A stretch of 64,000 nucleotides of DNA from Fagopyrum homotropicum (GCA_033239125.1 BSWB01000003.1:29961001-30025000), one strand, 5' to 3'. Shown: positions 23,651 to 35,564, numbered from the stretch's first letter. Notes: generated by a model not told the origin, from the letters alone. Numbers and translations: made by a program.

Positions 23651-24467
23651 TCAAGCCCTGGTTTGCTGACATTGTAAATTTCCTTGTTAGGGGTGAGTAT
23701 CCTCCAGACTTCACCAAGGCACAACGAGAGAAGGTGAAGGTCGAAGCTTGACAATACGTTTGGGACGATCCCTACCTTTGGAAGCATTGTAGTGATCAGG
23801 TAATACGTCCTTGCATCCCGGACAATGAGGTGTATAATCTGTCCTAATATTTTGTCATTTTGAAGCATGTGGGGGGCATTTTAGGGCCAACAAAACTACT
23901 AGAAAGGTTTTAGATGCGGGGTTCTTTTGGCCACACATTTTATGAGACGCTTTTGAATTTTGTAAAGTGTTTGATAGGTGCAAAAGAGTAGGTAACATCT
24001 CTAGGAGACATGAAATGCCTCAATCCTCTTTTATATTTTGCAAAATTTTTGATGTATGGGGGATTGATTTCATGGGTCCTTTCCCTACTTCTTTTGGGCA
24101 TACTTACATATTGCTTGCGGTGGACTATGTTTCCAAATGGGTGGAAGCAAAGGCCACCAAAACTGATGATTCTAAAGTGGTTGCAGATTTTCTTAAGGAT
24201 AATATTTTTGCGAGATTTGGAATCCCGAAGGCTTTGATAAGTGATAGGGGCACCTATTTCTGCAACAAGACGATCACCGCTCTCCTTAAGAAGTACCACG
24301 TCCACCAACGAGTGTCAACATCCTACCATCCGCAAACAAATGGTCAAGTGGAGGTGTCTAACCGGGAAATCAAAACCATCCTTGAAAAGACGGTCTCTCC
24401 CGGAAGGAAAGATTGGAGTTTGAGGCTAAACGACGCTCTATGGGCATACCGGACAACATATTAGACT

Positions 24468-24475
24468 CCTATAGG
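24468..24475. repeat. Target-site duplication, left (hAT-like)
   Basis: CCTATAGG, repeated exactly at 24986-24993. Confidence 0.9.
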
Positions 24476-24985
24476 TAGACCTGTTCAAGTCCGGGCCAGC
24501 CCGGACCGCCCGCCCGCGAAAACGGGCGGGTATGAACATCAACAGAGGCCCGACCGGGCCGCTAGGCCCGGCCCGCCAGTCCCGGCGGGCCGGGTACGAA
24601 CAAGGTACCGGGCCCGGTCGGGCCGCTCGGCCCGGCTCGGAGCCCAGCAAAAAAAAAAAAAATATATATATATATACATTTCGTTACTTTCGTATAACCC
24701 TAAAGTTCTAAACTTCTAATTGAACCTTTTGATTATGTTTGTATGATATTTTTCGAGTTTTACAGGCACACTGCAAATTATATAGGTATATACTGCTGAA
24801 GTATTGAATTACAATTTACAAATAAAGTCACAGTTTAAAAAAAAAAAAAAAACGGGTACCCGCCGGGCAGCCCGGCCCGCCCGGCCGGGCGGGTACGGCA
24901 GCCCGGCCCGGGTCCGCCAAAACGGGCTTTTTTTTTGAAAATGTCCGGCCCGAGTCAGGCCCGAGCCCGGATATGAACAGGTCTA
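24476..24985. mobile_element. Non-autonomous hAT-like element, 510 bp
   Basis: Terminal inverted repeats TAGACCTGTTCA and TGAACAGGTCTA are flanked by the perfect 8-bp duplication CCTATAGG. The subterminal regions are strings of GCCCGGCCCG/CGGGCCGGGC, the interior is AT-rich and there is no transposase. It splits the integrase of element C at the conserved TPIGMSP motif. The duplication sits inside that motif. Confidence 0.93.
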
Positions 24986-24993
24986 CCTATAGG
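24986..24993. repeat. Target-site duplication, right (hAT-like)
   Basis: CCTATAGG, identical to 24468-24475. Confidence 0.9.
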
Positions 24994-25474
24994 GATGTCT
25001 CCATTCCGGCTTGTGTTCAGAAAAGCTTGCCACCTTCCGGTGGAGCTTCAACACAAGGCATGGTGGGTGGTAAAGAAGTGCAACATGAATGTAGAGGAGG
25101 TAGGAGAGTTCCGGAAACTCCAATTGCGAGAGCTGGAGGAATTCAGACTAGATGCGTATGACCATGCCACTGCATACAAAGAAAAGACCAAAGTGTGGCA
25201 TGACTGAAACATCGTCCGGAAAGACTTTAACGTAGGTAACAAAGTCCTTCTTTTTCAATCCCGTTTGAAGCTTTTTGCAGGTACGTTGCGGTCAAGGTGG
25301 ACAGGTCCGTACGTGATAGCTGAAGTGTACCCTCATGGCATTGTAGATCTTTATGATCCACAAACGCACAAGGTATTCAAAGTTAACGGACAAAGGCTCA
25401 AGCCCTACCTTGAAGGAGTGAAGAATGATCCCATTGATGAAATGGTGCTAGAGGATGCCCAAGCAGAGAAGTAG

Positions 25475-26049
25475 GGTCCTTACATCGAGCCAACGGCGTA
25501 AAAAAAAGGCGCTGCTCGGGAGGCAACCCTAAGGAATGAGAAGAGGAGCTTCTGTCAAGAAAGTCACCCCTGTTTCTCACTGTCCCCGCCCCTACGGTGA
25601 CACCCTTGCCCAGCGCCGCCCCCGGCGTTGGACCTGCATCTACAACAACTCTGTCACCGCCCCCGTGGTGACATCCCTACACCCCTGCGGCGGCCACTCT
25701 TGACACGCATCCCTAGTGTCACCCCCGGCGTTGGACCTGCGTTCCCTCTTCCTTGTCACCGCCCCTGCGGGTTTACCCATAAAAGAAAAAATAAGAAAAC
25801 CCAAAATTTCCCTACACCTACCCAACCAACCCCTCTTTCTCTCCTCACCTACCACTCGTCTCTCCGAACTCTCTCCCTCTCACAACGCCCCTGTGCCCTC
25901 AACCAAGCCCTCGCAAACCACCCTTGCTCACGCCCCTGCGCCACCTCACCGACGCTACCACCACGACACCGACGCCCCTGCGCCATCCTCTCCCCCGCTA
26001 ACAGCCATCACCACCCTCGATCTCTCACACCGTCACCCTACTACACTCC
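25475..26049 (+). other. Spacer of element C between integrase and ORF1, left part
   Basis: GCGCTGCTCGGGAGGCAACCC just after the integrase stop is also present in A and B after integrase (AGCGCTTCTCGGGAGGCAACC at 57630), showing homologous spacers. The rest is C-rich and low in complexity, with many GCCCCTGCGG-type motifs (25586, 25655, 25759, 25885, 25930, 25970). Long open frames here reflect composition, not a gene. The spacer is interrupted by element A and continues at 50947. Confidence 0.7.
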
Positions 26050-26054
26050 CAACC
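26050..26054. repeat. Target-site duplication of element A, left
   Basis: CAACC immediately before TGTTCGCTCC, repeated at 50942-50946 immediately after the other end. Confidence 0.85.
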
Positions 26055-27797
26055 TGTTCGCTCCAAATGGTGTGTTCAAGCTTTAAATTTAAAACCCTAG
26101 ATGTAAGCTTAAAACAAGGATGCGAACCCGCAGTGTACAGGTCAATCGTAGTAAAAGCAAGGAATTCCAGGGGTCGATCACAGGGACTTAGTGAAACAAA
26201 GTCGGAATAGGTATGCTTCGTAATTACTAACCACAAAAGCAATTAAAACAATCAAGGATGATATAAAGTCAATTAAGGAAGTATGCAATTCTAGGGATTA
26301 AAACGTCTAGTTGTGGTTCCAACTCAAGTTCTAAGGATAAGCGGACAAAGCTGAGATTTTTGCATAGGGAAGGTGCTACTAAAGTGGAATAGATCACCGG
26401 GTAAGTCTCACTACTCACTAATCCCAAACCGTAACTCCTATTACTGGGTAAGTCTCAAGGAATTAAGATAAAGAACTATAACCTCAAACTAACACACCAT
26501 CTAAGGGAATAGAATCAACCTTTACCGGGTAAGTCTCAGGCTAACTCACAAAGATGGGATGAAAGCACACTCAAACCCCAATAAAGGATAAACCTTTATT
26601 ACCTACACTTATGATCTTTGGTAAACAAACAAAGGAATTACCGGGTAAGTCTCATCCTAAGCTTGCATTGAACCAGGAAAGGTGTAATAAGAATAGGATT
26701 TGGCAAACTCTATCACTTAACTCTCAATTTCGGATCAGATAAGTCACCTCGGTCAGAAGAATTCCACCCCGGACGAGATGTTCATCGACTGAGCGAGATG
26801 CTTAGGGTTAAGGATAAAGACTCGAGCTTTCAGGGTCCTACTGTGATTAAGATTATTCTATCATTGTTTTTCCCACAACCTTCAGCCAGTCACCCTAGAA
26901 TCACACAAGGAAATTAGTCACTTATCATCATGAAAGTATTAATCAAATATATGGGAAGAAAGAGAATAATTGAACAAGAAGAACTTAATGAAAAAACTTC
27001 AATAACTGAATCAATTATCAATCAACAAGCGTTCCTTGGATAAAAATCCAACAAGACAAACGACAATGAAGGGAATCTAAGAGAATCTTACAAAAACACT
27101 TCTAAAAGCTATAAAAGCTATAAACTTCCTTCTTCAACCTTCAAAAAGGTTCTTCAAATCTCCCAACTGGAGTGTACCGCGGTTGTTCCGGATTTTGTGG
27201 TGATAGCGGGTGTTTCGGTGTGTAAGCACGGGTTGAAATTGTGGAAAATCCAACCCTTTTTATAGGAAAATTACCCTCCAAAGATAAGATATCTTAGAAA
27301 GATATTTTCCCATAAAATAGGTAAAGTATATGTGCTGAATTATCTTCTTCCTTCCAGGAACCAAGCCCAAAAATATGAGATCTTCCTTCCAAAAATAAAA
27401 GATCTCAGCCAAGAATAAAATATTCTTGCCGTGTCCCAAGTGTTCGCCTCGGTCGAGTCGGCTCCTCTGGATCACTTCGGTCGAGGTGACTCTGTAGTCA
27501 ACCGAGGTGAATCACAACTGAATGTGAAATCTCTCAAATCTGGTCCAAAGTGAATCTTTAATCCATGGCTATGCTTCCTGGATGTAGCTCAAATGACTCC
27601 TTAGCTCCTTTTGCTCCTTTTTAGTCCAAAATGTGTCATTTTACCTACGATTACAACAAAACTAGGTGTAGACCTCGATTCCCGCAAAGGTAGATGAAAC
27701 GAAAATATAATCACATAATATACATGCAAACATGTAGATTATTGAAGATAAAACGTCTAAACAAGCCCCAAAATATAGACTATAATTCATGCTATCA
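26055..27797 (-). repeat. Element A 3' LTR
   Basis: In minus-strand reading it starts TGATAGCATGAATTATAG at 27797 and ends GGAGCGAACA at 26055. A TATAAAAA box is at 27257-27264 (minus). Four GAGACTTACCCGGT-type repeats lie between 26395 and 26660 (read GGGTAAGTCTC on the plus strand). CCTCGGTCGAGG-type motifs are at about 26747-26800 and 27447-27515. Confidence 0.92.
27257..27264 (-). promoter_or_regulatory. TATA box, element A 3' LTR
   Basis: TATAAAAA on the minus strand, followed by GGGTTGGAT; conserved with 2512 (TATATAAAG) and 52290. Confidence 0.6.
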
Positions 27798-27945
27798 AAA
27801 TACCCCATACTTAGCCCTTGCTTGTCCCCAAGCAAGTTCCGCATATAAAATACAAGATAGAATGGATTATAAGTCATAAAGATCAATGAAAAAGTCTTTC
27901 AAAAACATTTTAATGGTGTGCTACAATCATAGATCACTCTAAGAG
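27798..27945 (-). other. Element A 3' UTR tail next to LTR
   Basis: Minus-strand reading matches the last 150 bp before the LTR in B (61170-61315), including CTTGGGGACAAGCAAGGGC and GTATGGGGTATTT, the PPT-side end. At about 27943-27946 the homology switches strand, with GAGA shared at the junction. Confidence 0.8.
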
Positions 27946-30900
27946 AGCTTGCAGGATTTTCTTTCTTATTTATTATGCAGCTCAGCTTTGTCCGGTGAGT
28001 ACTTCATTTCTTTAGACTTATTCTGACCCACTGTGACAGTGTGTCCCAAGGATGGGGTGTTTATGTATTTTATGACTTATGTGTTGTATGACTCGACATT
28101 ATCGGATATTTATGCTTTATTTTACTCTATGTGCTTATCTGAGATTGCATGCATACATACAGGTTATTTGATTGAGAAAAACGTCAAAAACTGGTTTAAA
28201 AAAAAAAATTTTGACCTCGACCGGGGCAGTTCTGGCCAAACGAGGCACTTCACCTCGGTTGACCTTGAACACCTCGACCGAGGTGGGTTAACTGAGAGTT
28301 TTCGAAATCGATTTTGTGCTTCTTATCTGGATATGACATCGGTGATGATTTCTGTTTACTGACTGGTTTTTGAAATCTTTATATGTTTGAAAGGTTTTAT
28401 GATATGCTTAAGTTGCTAAATGCTTTGTTTGAAATTTTGGCATGTTTAATACTTTGTTTTTATCCAAATTATGTTGAATTTGAAGGTTGACACCGCAAGA
28501 TAAGTTCTCTCACTTTCTTCCTGAAAAGACCAAGGCAATTCATTCTTCTCTCTTCTTCTTCTTGATCATGCTTAGCCCCTCATACATACTTGCCTCCCTT
28601 TACCTTTCCGGGAATTTGGAAGCAAGCAAAGTGGTGAAAGCAAGTGAAGTAAAAGTTGAGAAGTTGGCTGAAAGTTAGAAAGAAACATATAGGTTTGGGG
28701 AAGTCAATCATGATGATGAGTAACTCGGCACCATTCACATAGCCGGGTGTTTGTGTCTTGCCAAAGTCGGATTGAGCGATATTCCTAACGGGTCATGGTA
28801 TGTGCATCAAGGGTTTGAGGCATCTCGAAAAATTGATGATTGCTGATTTCCTAGGCTTCGGTTATTGTGCACCTCTGTCCATGCATCCCAAAAAGTAAAG
28901 TAAAAAAGTGAAAATAAGCAAAGCTTATTGGTGGAAGATGTTGAAGTTCAAAAGCAAAGTAAAGTGAAGTGAAGATCCTTTTTCCGGATTCTAGCACCAC
29001 ATTCCTTATACACATCCCACCCTCACACATTTCTTTGACCTTTCATTTTGGAAAGCCCTTGAGACCTCGAGCTTGTTGTTTGACTTAGTGGTTTAAATTG
29101 GATTATACAAGATTAATTTCGATAATTATGATTTATTATGCATTATATGATTTTATGCAAAGATGAACAACTTTCTTATATTTATAAAATGTTTTAAACA
29201 TGTTTTGATTTTAAATTCCATGAAGTATTCTCTTAGAGTGATCTATGATTGTAGCACACCATTAAAATGTTTTTGAAAGACTTTTTCATTGATCTTTATG
29301 ACTTATAATCCATTCTATCTTGTATTTTATATGCGGAACTTGCTTGGGGACAAGCAAGGGCTAAGTATGGGGTATTTTGATAGCATGAATTATAGTCTAT
29401 ATTTTGGGGCCTGTTTAGACGTTTTATCTTCAATAATCTGCATGTTTGCATGTATATTATGTGATTATATTGTCGTTTCATCTACCTTTGCGGGAATCGA
29501 GGTCTACACCTAGTTTTGTTGTAATCGTAGGTAAAACGGCACATTTTATAACTTATGTGTTGTATGACTCGACATTATCAGATATTTTGCTCTATGTGCT
29601 TATCTGAGATTGCATGCACACATACAGGTTATTTGATTGAGAAAAACGTCAAAAACTGGTTTAAAAAAAAAAAATTTTGACCTCGACCGGGGCAGTTCTG
29701 GCCAAACGAGGCACTTCACCTCGGTTGACCTAGAACACCTCGACCGAGGTGGGTTAACTGAGAGTTTTCGAAATTGATTTTGTGCTTCTTATCTGGATAT
29801 GACCTCAGTGATGATTTCTGTTTACTGACTGGTTTTTGAAATCTTCTTATGTTTGAAAGGTTTAATGATATGTTTAAGTTGATAAATGCTTTGTTTGAAA
29901 TTTTGGCATGTTTAATACTTTGTTTTTATCCAAATTATGTTGAATTTGAAGGTTGACACCGCAAGATAAGTTCTCTCACTTTCTTCCTGAAAAGACCAAG
30001 GCAATTCATTCTTCTCTCTTCTTCTTCTTGATCATGCTTAGCCCCTCATACATATTTGCCTCCCTTTACCTATCCAGGAATTTGGAAGCAAGCAAAGTGG
30101 TGAAAGCAAGTGAAGTAAAAGTTGAGAAGTTGGCTGAAAGTTAGAAAGAAACATATAGATTTGGGGAAGTCAATCATGATGATGAGTAACTCGGCACCAT
30201 TCACATAGCCGGGTGTTTGTGTCTTGCCAAAGTCGGATTGAGCGATATTCCTAACGGGTCATGGTATGTGCATCAAGGGTTTGAGGCATCTCGAGAAATT
30301 GATGATTACTGATTTTCTAGGCTTCGATTATTGTGCACCTCTGTCCACGCATCCCAAAAAGTAAAGTAAAAATGTGAAAATAAGCAAAGCTTATTGGTGG
30401 AAGATGTTGAAGTTCAAAAGCAAAGTAAAGTGAAGTGAAGATCCTTTTCCCGGATTCTAGCACCACATTCCTTATACACATCCCACCCTCACACATTTCT
30501 TTGACCTTTCATTTTGGAAAGCCCTTGAGACCTCGAGCTTGTTGTTTGACTTAGTGGTTTAAACTAGATTATACATGATTAATTTCGATAATTATGATTT
30601 ATTATGCATTATATGATTTTATGCAAAGATGAACAACTTTCTTATATTTATAAAATGTTTTAAACATGTTTTGATTTTAAATTCCATGAAGTATTCTCTT
30701 AGAGTGATCTATGATTGTAGCACACCATTAAAATGTTTTTGAAAGACTTTTTCATTGATCTTTATGACTTATAATCCATTCTATCTTGTATTTTATATGC
30801 GGAACATGCTTGGGGACAAGTAAGGGCTAAGTATGGGGTACTTTGATAGCATGAATTATGGTCTATATTTTGGGGCCTGTTTAGACGTTTTATCTTCAAT

Positions 30901-32349
30901 AATCTACATGTTTGCATGTATATTATGTGATTATATTGTCGTTTCATCTACCTTTGCGGAAATCGAGGTCTACACCTAGTTTTGTTGTAATCGTAGGTAA
31001 AATGGCACTTTTATGACTTATGTGTTGTATGACTCGACATTATCGGATATTTATGCTTTATTTTGCTCTATGTGCTTATCTGAGATTGCATGCATACATA
31101 CAGGTTATTTGATTGAGAAAAACGTCAAAAACTGGTTTTAAAAAAAAAAATTTTTTGACCTCGACCGGGGCTGTTCTGGCCAAACAAGGCACTTCACCTC
31201 GGTTGACCTAGAACACCTCGACCGAGGTGGGTTAACTTAGAGTTTTCGAAATTGATTTTGTGCTTCTTATCTGGATATGACCTCAGTGATGATTTCTGTT
31301 TACTGACTGGTTTTTGAAATCTTTATATGTTTGAAAGGTTTTATGATATGTTTAAGTTGCTAAATACTTTGTTTGAAATTTTGCCATGTTTAATACTTTG
31401 TTTTTATCCAAATTATGTTGAATTTGAAGGTTGACACCGCAAGATCAGTTCTCTCACTTTCTTCCTGAAAAGACCAAGGCAATTCATTCTTCTCTCTTCT
31501 TCTTCTTGATCATGCTTAGCCCCTCATACATATTTGCCTCCCTTTACCTATCCGGGAATTTGGAAGCAAGCAAAGTGGTGAAAGCAAGTGAAGTAAAAGT
31601 TGAGAAGTTGGCTGAAAGTTAGAAAGAAACATATAGGTTTGGGGAAGTCAATCATGATGATGAGTAACTCGGCACCATTCACATAGCCGGGTGTTTGTGT
31701 CTTGCCAAAGTCGGATTGAGCGATATTCCTAAGGGGTCATGGTATGTGCATCAAGGGTTTGAGGCATCTCGAGAAATTGATGATTGCTGATTTCCTAGGC
31801 TTCGGTTATTGTGCACCTCTGTCCATGCATCCCAAAAAGTAAAGTAAAAAAGTGAAAATAAGCAAGGCTTATTGGTGGAAGATGTTGAAGTTCAAAAGCA
31901 AAGTAAAGTGAAGTGAAGATCCTTTTCCCGGATTCTAGCACCACATTCCTTATACACATCCCACCCTCACACATTTCTTTGACCTTTCATTTTGGAAAGC
32001 CCTTGAGACCTCGAGCTTGTTGTTTGACTTAGTGGTTTAAACTGGATTATACATGATTAATTTCGATAATTATGATTTATTATGCATTATATGATTTTAT
32101 GCAAAGATGAACAACTTTCTTATATTTATAAAATGTTTTAAACATGTTTTGATTTTAAATTCCATGAAGTATTCTCTTAGAGTGATCTATGATTGTAGCA
32201 CACCATTAAAATGTTTTTGAAAGACTTTTTCATTGATCTTTATGACTTATAATCCATTCTATCTTGTATTTTATATGCGGAACTTGCTTGGGGACAAGCA
32301 AGGGCTAAGTATGGGGTATTTTGATAGCATGAATTATAGTCTATATTTT
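27943..32349 (+). repeat. Inverted tandem array of 3' UTR plus LTR start
   Basis: Relative to the host element A, this 4.4-kb block is in the opposite orientation. It holds head-to-tail units that begin at GTGTTGTATGACTCGAC (28081, 29557 and 31022), giving periods of 1476 and 1465 bp; the third unit is cut at 32349. Each unit contains the whole 3' UTR and then the first about 165 bp of LTR (TGATAGCATG at about 29376, 30845 and 32322), joined to the next UTR at an ATTTTATG-type microhomology. Units are nearly identical. Short open frames repeated in each unit are not genes. Confidence 0.88.
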
Positions 32350-32604
32350 TTAAACCAGTTTTTGACGTTTTTCTCAATCAAATAACCTGTATGTATGCAT
32401 GCAATCTCAGATAAGCACATAGAGCAAAATAAAGCATAAATATCCGATAATGTCGAGTCATACAACACATAAGTCATAAAATACATAAACACCCCATACT
32501 TGGGACACACTGTCCCAGTGGGTCAGAATAAGTCTAAAGAAATGAAGTACTCACCGGACAAAGCTGAGCTGCATAATAAATAAGAAAGAAAATCCTGCAA
32601 GCTC
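32345..32604 (-). other. Element A 3' UTR head (arm of inverted repeat)
   Basis: In minus-strand reading this follows the ORF1 stop and matches B 59836-60110 (GTGAGTACT..., GGGACAGTGTGTCCCAAGTA). It is an inverted copy of 27943-28211, from which it is separated by 4.1 kb. The junction at about 32345-32349 lies at an A/T run. Confidence 0.8.
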
Positions 32605-33460
32605 TCAATAATCACGATCCGGTGGTGGTGGTGGTGGCACATACGGATACTGAGATGGGTCAAATGGATAGCCCATGATATGCTGAAATTGTATCTCAGC
32701 CATCACGTGCTGGTAGTGCTGTCTCTCCTGCATCTCACGGATATCCAAGGATAGGGCAGCATAAGAATCGATCATCTGATCCGTCAGGTCATTAATCCGA
32801 CGGTGAGCATCTCGATACCTTTGTCAGTGTACCATGCGCCTAGCAGGGCGTGCTGGTGCTGCAGCCGGCTCAGCCTCAGTGTCATCATCTAAATCTATGA
32901 CCGACGCACTCGTCCCGGCAGTATATGTACCTTACCATAGGAACTCCACCCTCAGTAACATCATCATCATCCTCAACCTCCTCCTCTGACTCATCCTTCT
33001 CAGTGGGTCCCCTAGCTGCTGCATCTGCTGCCTCCCTAGCATCGTCTATCAGTGGGATCCATGCAACCTGCCAATAATGTGGATCGAACACAGAGAACTA
33101 AGCTGACCACCTGATCCCCTGCGGCGCAGTCGGCTCTCATGGCATCGCCACGTATGGCGTAGTGAGTCCTCGGGGAACCAATATCCTCCGAGTAATCATA
33201 TCCTGTAGTCCAAGCGGCTTGGCAGCCGCCACCATAGTACAAGCACTGAGGTCTAAGTCCATGTAGCTCGCTATATGTGTCACCAGACCTCCGCAACAAA
33301 TGTCTCCCTTCGCCTTGGCTTTGATCCTGTGCGGATCCTCTGCCAGCATGAAGCCAAAGTCTGGGATCCCTCCAGTCACCATGCAGTAAAGGCTGAAAAG
33401 CTCCCCCTGTCTGACCTTCTGGGGCGTCTCGGTCGGCCTGACAACTCTGAAGAACACCTC
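32605..33460 (-). pseudogene. ORF1 (Athila env-position protein) of element A, truncated
   Basis: In minus-strand reading: TPQKVRQGELFSLYCMVTGG (33430), GDICCGGLVTHIASY, KPLGLQDMITRRILVPRG, a stop after AMP, FDPHYWQVAWIPLID, an acidic stretch, and a C-terminus ending PPPPPDRDY at 32605. It matches the C-terminal two thirds of B ORF1. The first about 190 codons are missing; the junction is in a CGACCGAG motif at about 33445. There are stops and frameshifts. Athila ORF1 sits in the position of env, but no envelope function is shown here. Confidence 0.8.
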
Positions 33461-34267
33461 GGCCGAGGCACAGGCCGATTGGACTAAGGCGAAGTGTTAT
33501 GCGATCGATTCCCTCAAAAATCCAGTTCTTTTCCCCCAAAATCATTACAACAGGTTCCTATGGGGTACTTAATCTGTTTCTCAGCAAATGCAGGGGCAAC
33601 CAAAGCCCAAATTGAAGGAAAACAGTGGAGAAGAGGCAAGGTTAGTGTTTTTCTGATTTTACCTAGATTCAGTCGATTCGGTTCGTTCTTCTCGCATATT
33701 TGCACTTGCACTGTGGTCCTCTACGCTTTAATCGCAATTTGAAGCGAAAATCTTCAATAACGAGCAAGAAACGAAGAAGCGAGGCGAAAGGCGTCATTTC
33801 GGTCGAGAAGAGGGTAAAGGAGGAGAGAGAAATCTCAGCCCCCTTTTATACCCTTTTCTGGAACTGCTGTCACCTCGGTCGAGGTGGTCTCGACTGGACC
33901 GAGGTGGTACGGACCGAGGTGGATCTTCAGAAACCCTAGTCGCCTCGGTTGCTTTAAGAGTCATCTCGGTCGAGGTGCTGTGACAGCAACCGAGATGTGT
34001 CTTAGTCAAACTCCGTCTTCTCAAATTCTCGAACTTATGTCCTTCCAGTTGTGCTCATGATTTGTATTCCTTCCTTAGATGTCACCTGTTATCTGTCTAG
34101 GACGCCAAAAACAAAACAAAGCAAAGCAAAAACAAACTATCTAAGCTAGACTAGAAAAGGGAAAAGAAAGCAATACCTTGGGTTGCCTCCCAAGAAGAGC
34201 TTGATTTAAGGTCGCTAGCTGGACCGTACGGCGTCTCTCACACGAGGTATAGTGGTGCAACCTCCTC
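33461..34267 (-). other. Element A spacer between integrase and ORF1
   Basis: Minus-strand reading matches B 57590-58380. At 34195-34267 are the last integrase-side codons and GGGAGGCAACCC. 33870-33995 holds a dense cluster of CCTCGGTCGAGG-type palindromes, and another is at 33449. The rest is non-coding. Confidence 0.75.
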
Positions 34268-34272
34268 AACCG
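34268..34272. repeat. Target-site duplication of element E, left
   Basis: AACCG, repeated at 45078-45082. It interrupts the integrase end of element A. Confidence 0.88.
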
Positions 34273-34357
34273 TGTAATAACCGAAAATTTTTTTAACATC
34301 AATCTTAAATAACTGGGTACATAAATAATTAATTAAAATAAAACAAGTATAAACGTT

Positions 34358-34392
34358 ATCATTTTATGTGACTTTAAGTCACATAAAATGAT
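34358..34392. repeat. Near-perfect palindrome in LTR of E
   Basis: Arms of 17 bp, 34358-34374 and 34376-34392, separated by one T, with AACGTT further out on both sides. It is present again in the 3' LTR at about 42489-42523. Confidence 0.85.
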
Positions 34393-34639
34393 GAAACGTT
34401 GTAACCGGAAATAATTTCCGTATCTTTAAAATAAAATAATAAATTACCTAATACAGAATTTAATTCCGTAATTATTTTCCGCAAATGTCCTACCGATCCG
34501 TACGAATAACGGGCATCGTTTCAACTCGTTTTAAGGAAGCAAAAGTGGGCCCAATGCTTTGAGTACCAAGCCCACCAGCCCAACTTATTAAACTAATCTG
34601 AACCCTAATCTAATATTACGTTAATCCTAATCTAAACCT

Positions 34640-35400
34640 AAACCTATCGCTTCCCTCATCTGCACTGCCGCTTCTCTTCTCCCTATTCCGCAACAGCATC
34701 AAAACCGAACGTGATCTTCAGCCTCCACCTGCCGCTCCGCAGCAACCGCCGGACCCTAGCCCTGCAACCGCCACCGCTGCGACCCTCAGGTGAGCCACCG
34801 ACTCGGTCGATCCCTTCCGTTCCCTTTCTGTTTCGCAACAAACGGACTAACCTTGGCATTCACGCAGCCGCTGCGAGGCACGCCTGTGAGCTCCGTCGCC
34901 GCTGCTGCCAACCACCGTCCAACGCCGCCGAACCTGCGCCGCTTTCCGTCGAGTCCGGTAAGAGTGCTGGCTTCCCTCTTTCCGTTCTTCTCTGTCCCAG
35001 ACTCAACAGCCCCGTTTCTGCAGGAAGAGAAGACGCTGCTCCGCCTCGTATTACACCGGAGCCACCACAGCCTCGCCTGCCCGTCCTCCAGCCAGACCGC
35101 CGCCACCGCGCGACCTCCCGGACGATCGCCAGAATCACCGGAACCAGGTACGGCCGCCGCATCACCATTCCTCTTTCATCCCCTTCGAATTTCTGGTGGT
35201 TTGACTAACGGATTGCGGCTGCTACGCTGAACCAGCAGACCTTCGGCCTCACTGTTGCTCCGTACCCAGGACGTCGCCACCAGCGCAGCCGCCGGAACGC
35301 TAGCTCCGCATAGGACCTTCTCGCCGGACTGCTACTCCGGTAACCGACCCCTCCACTCCTCATTTCCACTGTAATGTGTACATGTGCAGGAAATGGATGA
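34640..35400 (+). other. GC-rich LTR block with four GT-AG intron-like segments
   Basis: Unlike the AT-rich remainder of the LTR, this block is C/G-rich and codes for Pro/Arg-rich peptides in several frames. Candidate introns by GT-AG ends: 34790-34867 (CAG|GTGAGC to CACGCAG, with ACTAACC inside), 34958-35023 (GTAAGA to TCTGCAG), 35148-35235 (CAG|GTACGG to AACCAG, with GACTAAC inside) and 35340-35389 (GTAACC to GTGCAG). Each is T-richer than its surroundings. The block repeats in the 3' LTR at 42771-43531. It could be a captured gene fragment or a spliced leader. Confidence 0.45.
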
Positions 35401-35563
35401 TGAACATGTATCCTTACCACTGTAATACGTATGTAGGTAGGATATGTTGTAGAAATTCGTCCTCTGCAGTATATATATATACGTATAGAATGTTAAGTGT
35501 AGGAGATGTAAATGTGTATATAATTATATACGGGTACTAAGTTGGGTATGAACAAATGGATCG

Positions 35564-35564
<1 letters not shown>

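Larger units (their letters stand above)
23651..25474 (+). pseudogene. Integrase of element C, split by a hAT-like element
   Basis: PWFADIVNFLVRGEYPPDF (23655) starts the post-RNase H region. The zinc-binding part (23750-23960) is degraded. The DDE core is open at 23967-24464: VWGIDFMGPFP (first Asp), ISDRGTYF (second Asp), SNREIKTILEKTV (Glu). After AYRTTY and a TAG, a 510-bp element lies at 24476-24985. Integrase resumes with MSPFRLVFRKACHLPVELQHKAWW, LEEFRLDAYDHA, a stop after KVWHD, then SRLKLFAGTLRSRWTGPYVI and VFKVNGQRLKPYLE, ending at 25474. Confidence 0.85.

Noticed and set aside
25628..26210. Two overlapping open frames rich in Pro, Thr and Ser after the element C integrase
   Set aside because: Low-complexity C-rich spacer; the frames run across the edge of the element A LTR, so they cannot be one gene.
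28487..31622. A 63-codon open frame (TPQDKFSHFLPEK...) repeated three times about 1.47 kb apart
   Set aside because: It lacks an ATG start, lies in the 3' UTR of the Athila family, and is repeated only because the UTR is tandemly repeated.
34711..35230. Open frames of 146 and 165 codons in the GC-rich LTR block of E, repeated at 42842-43361
   Set aside because: Several frames are open at once because of C/G-rich composition, and no protein family is recognised; the GT-AG pattern is reported instead.
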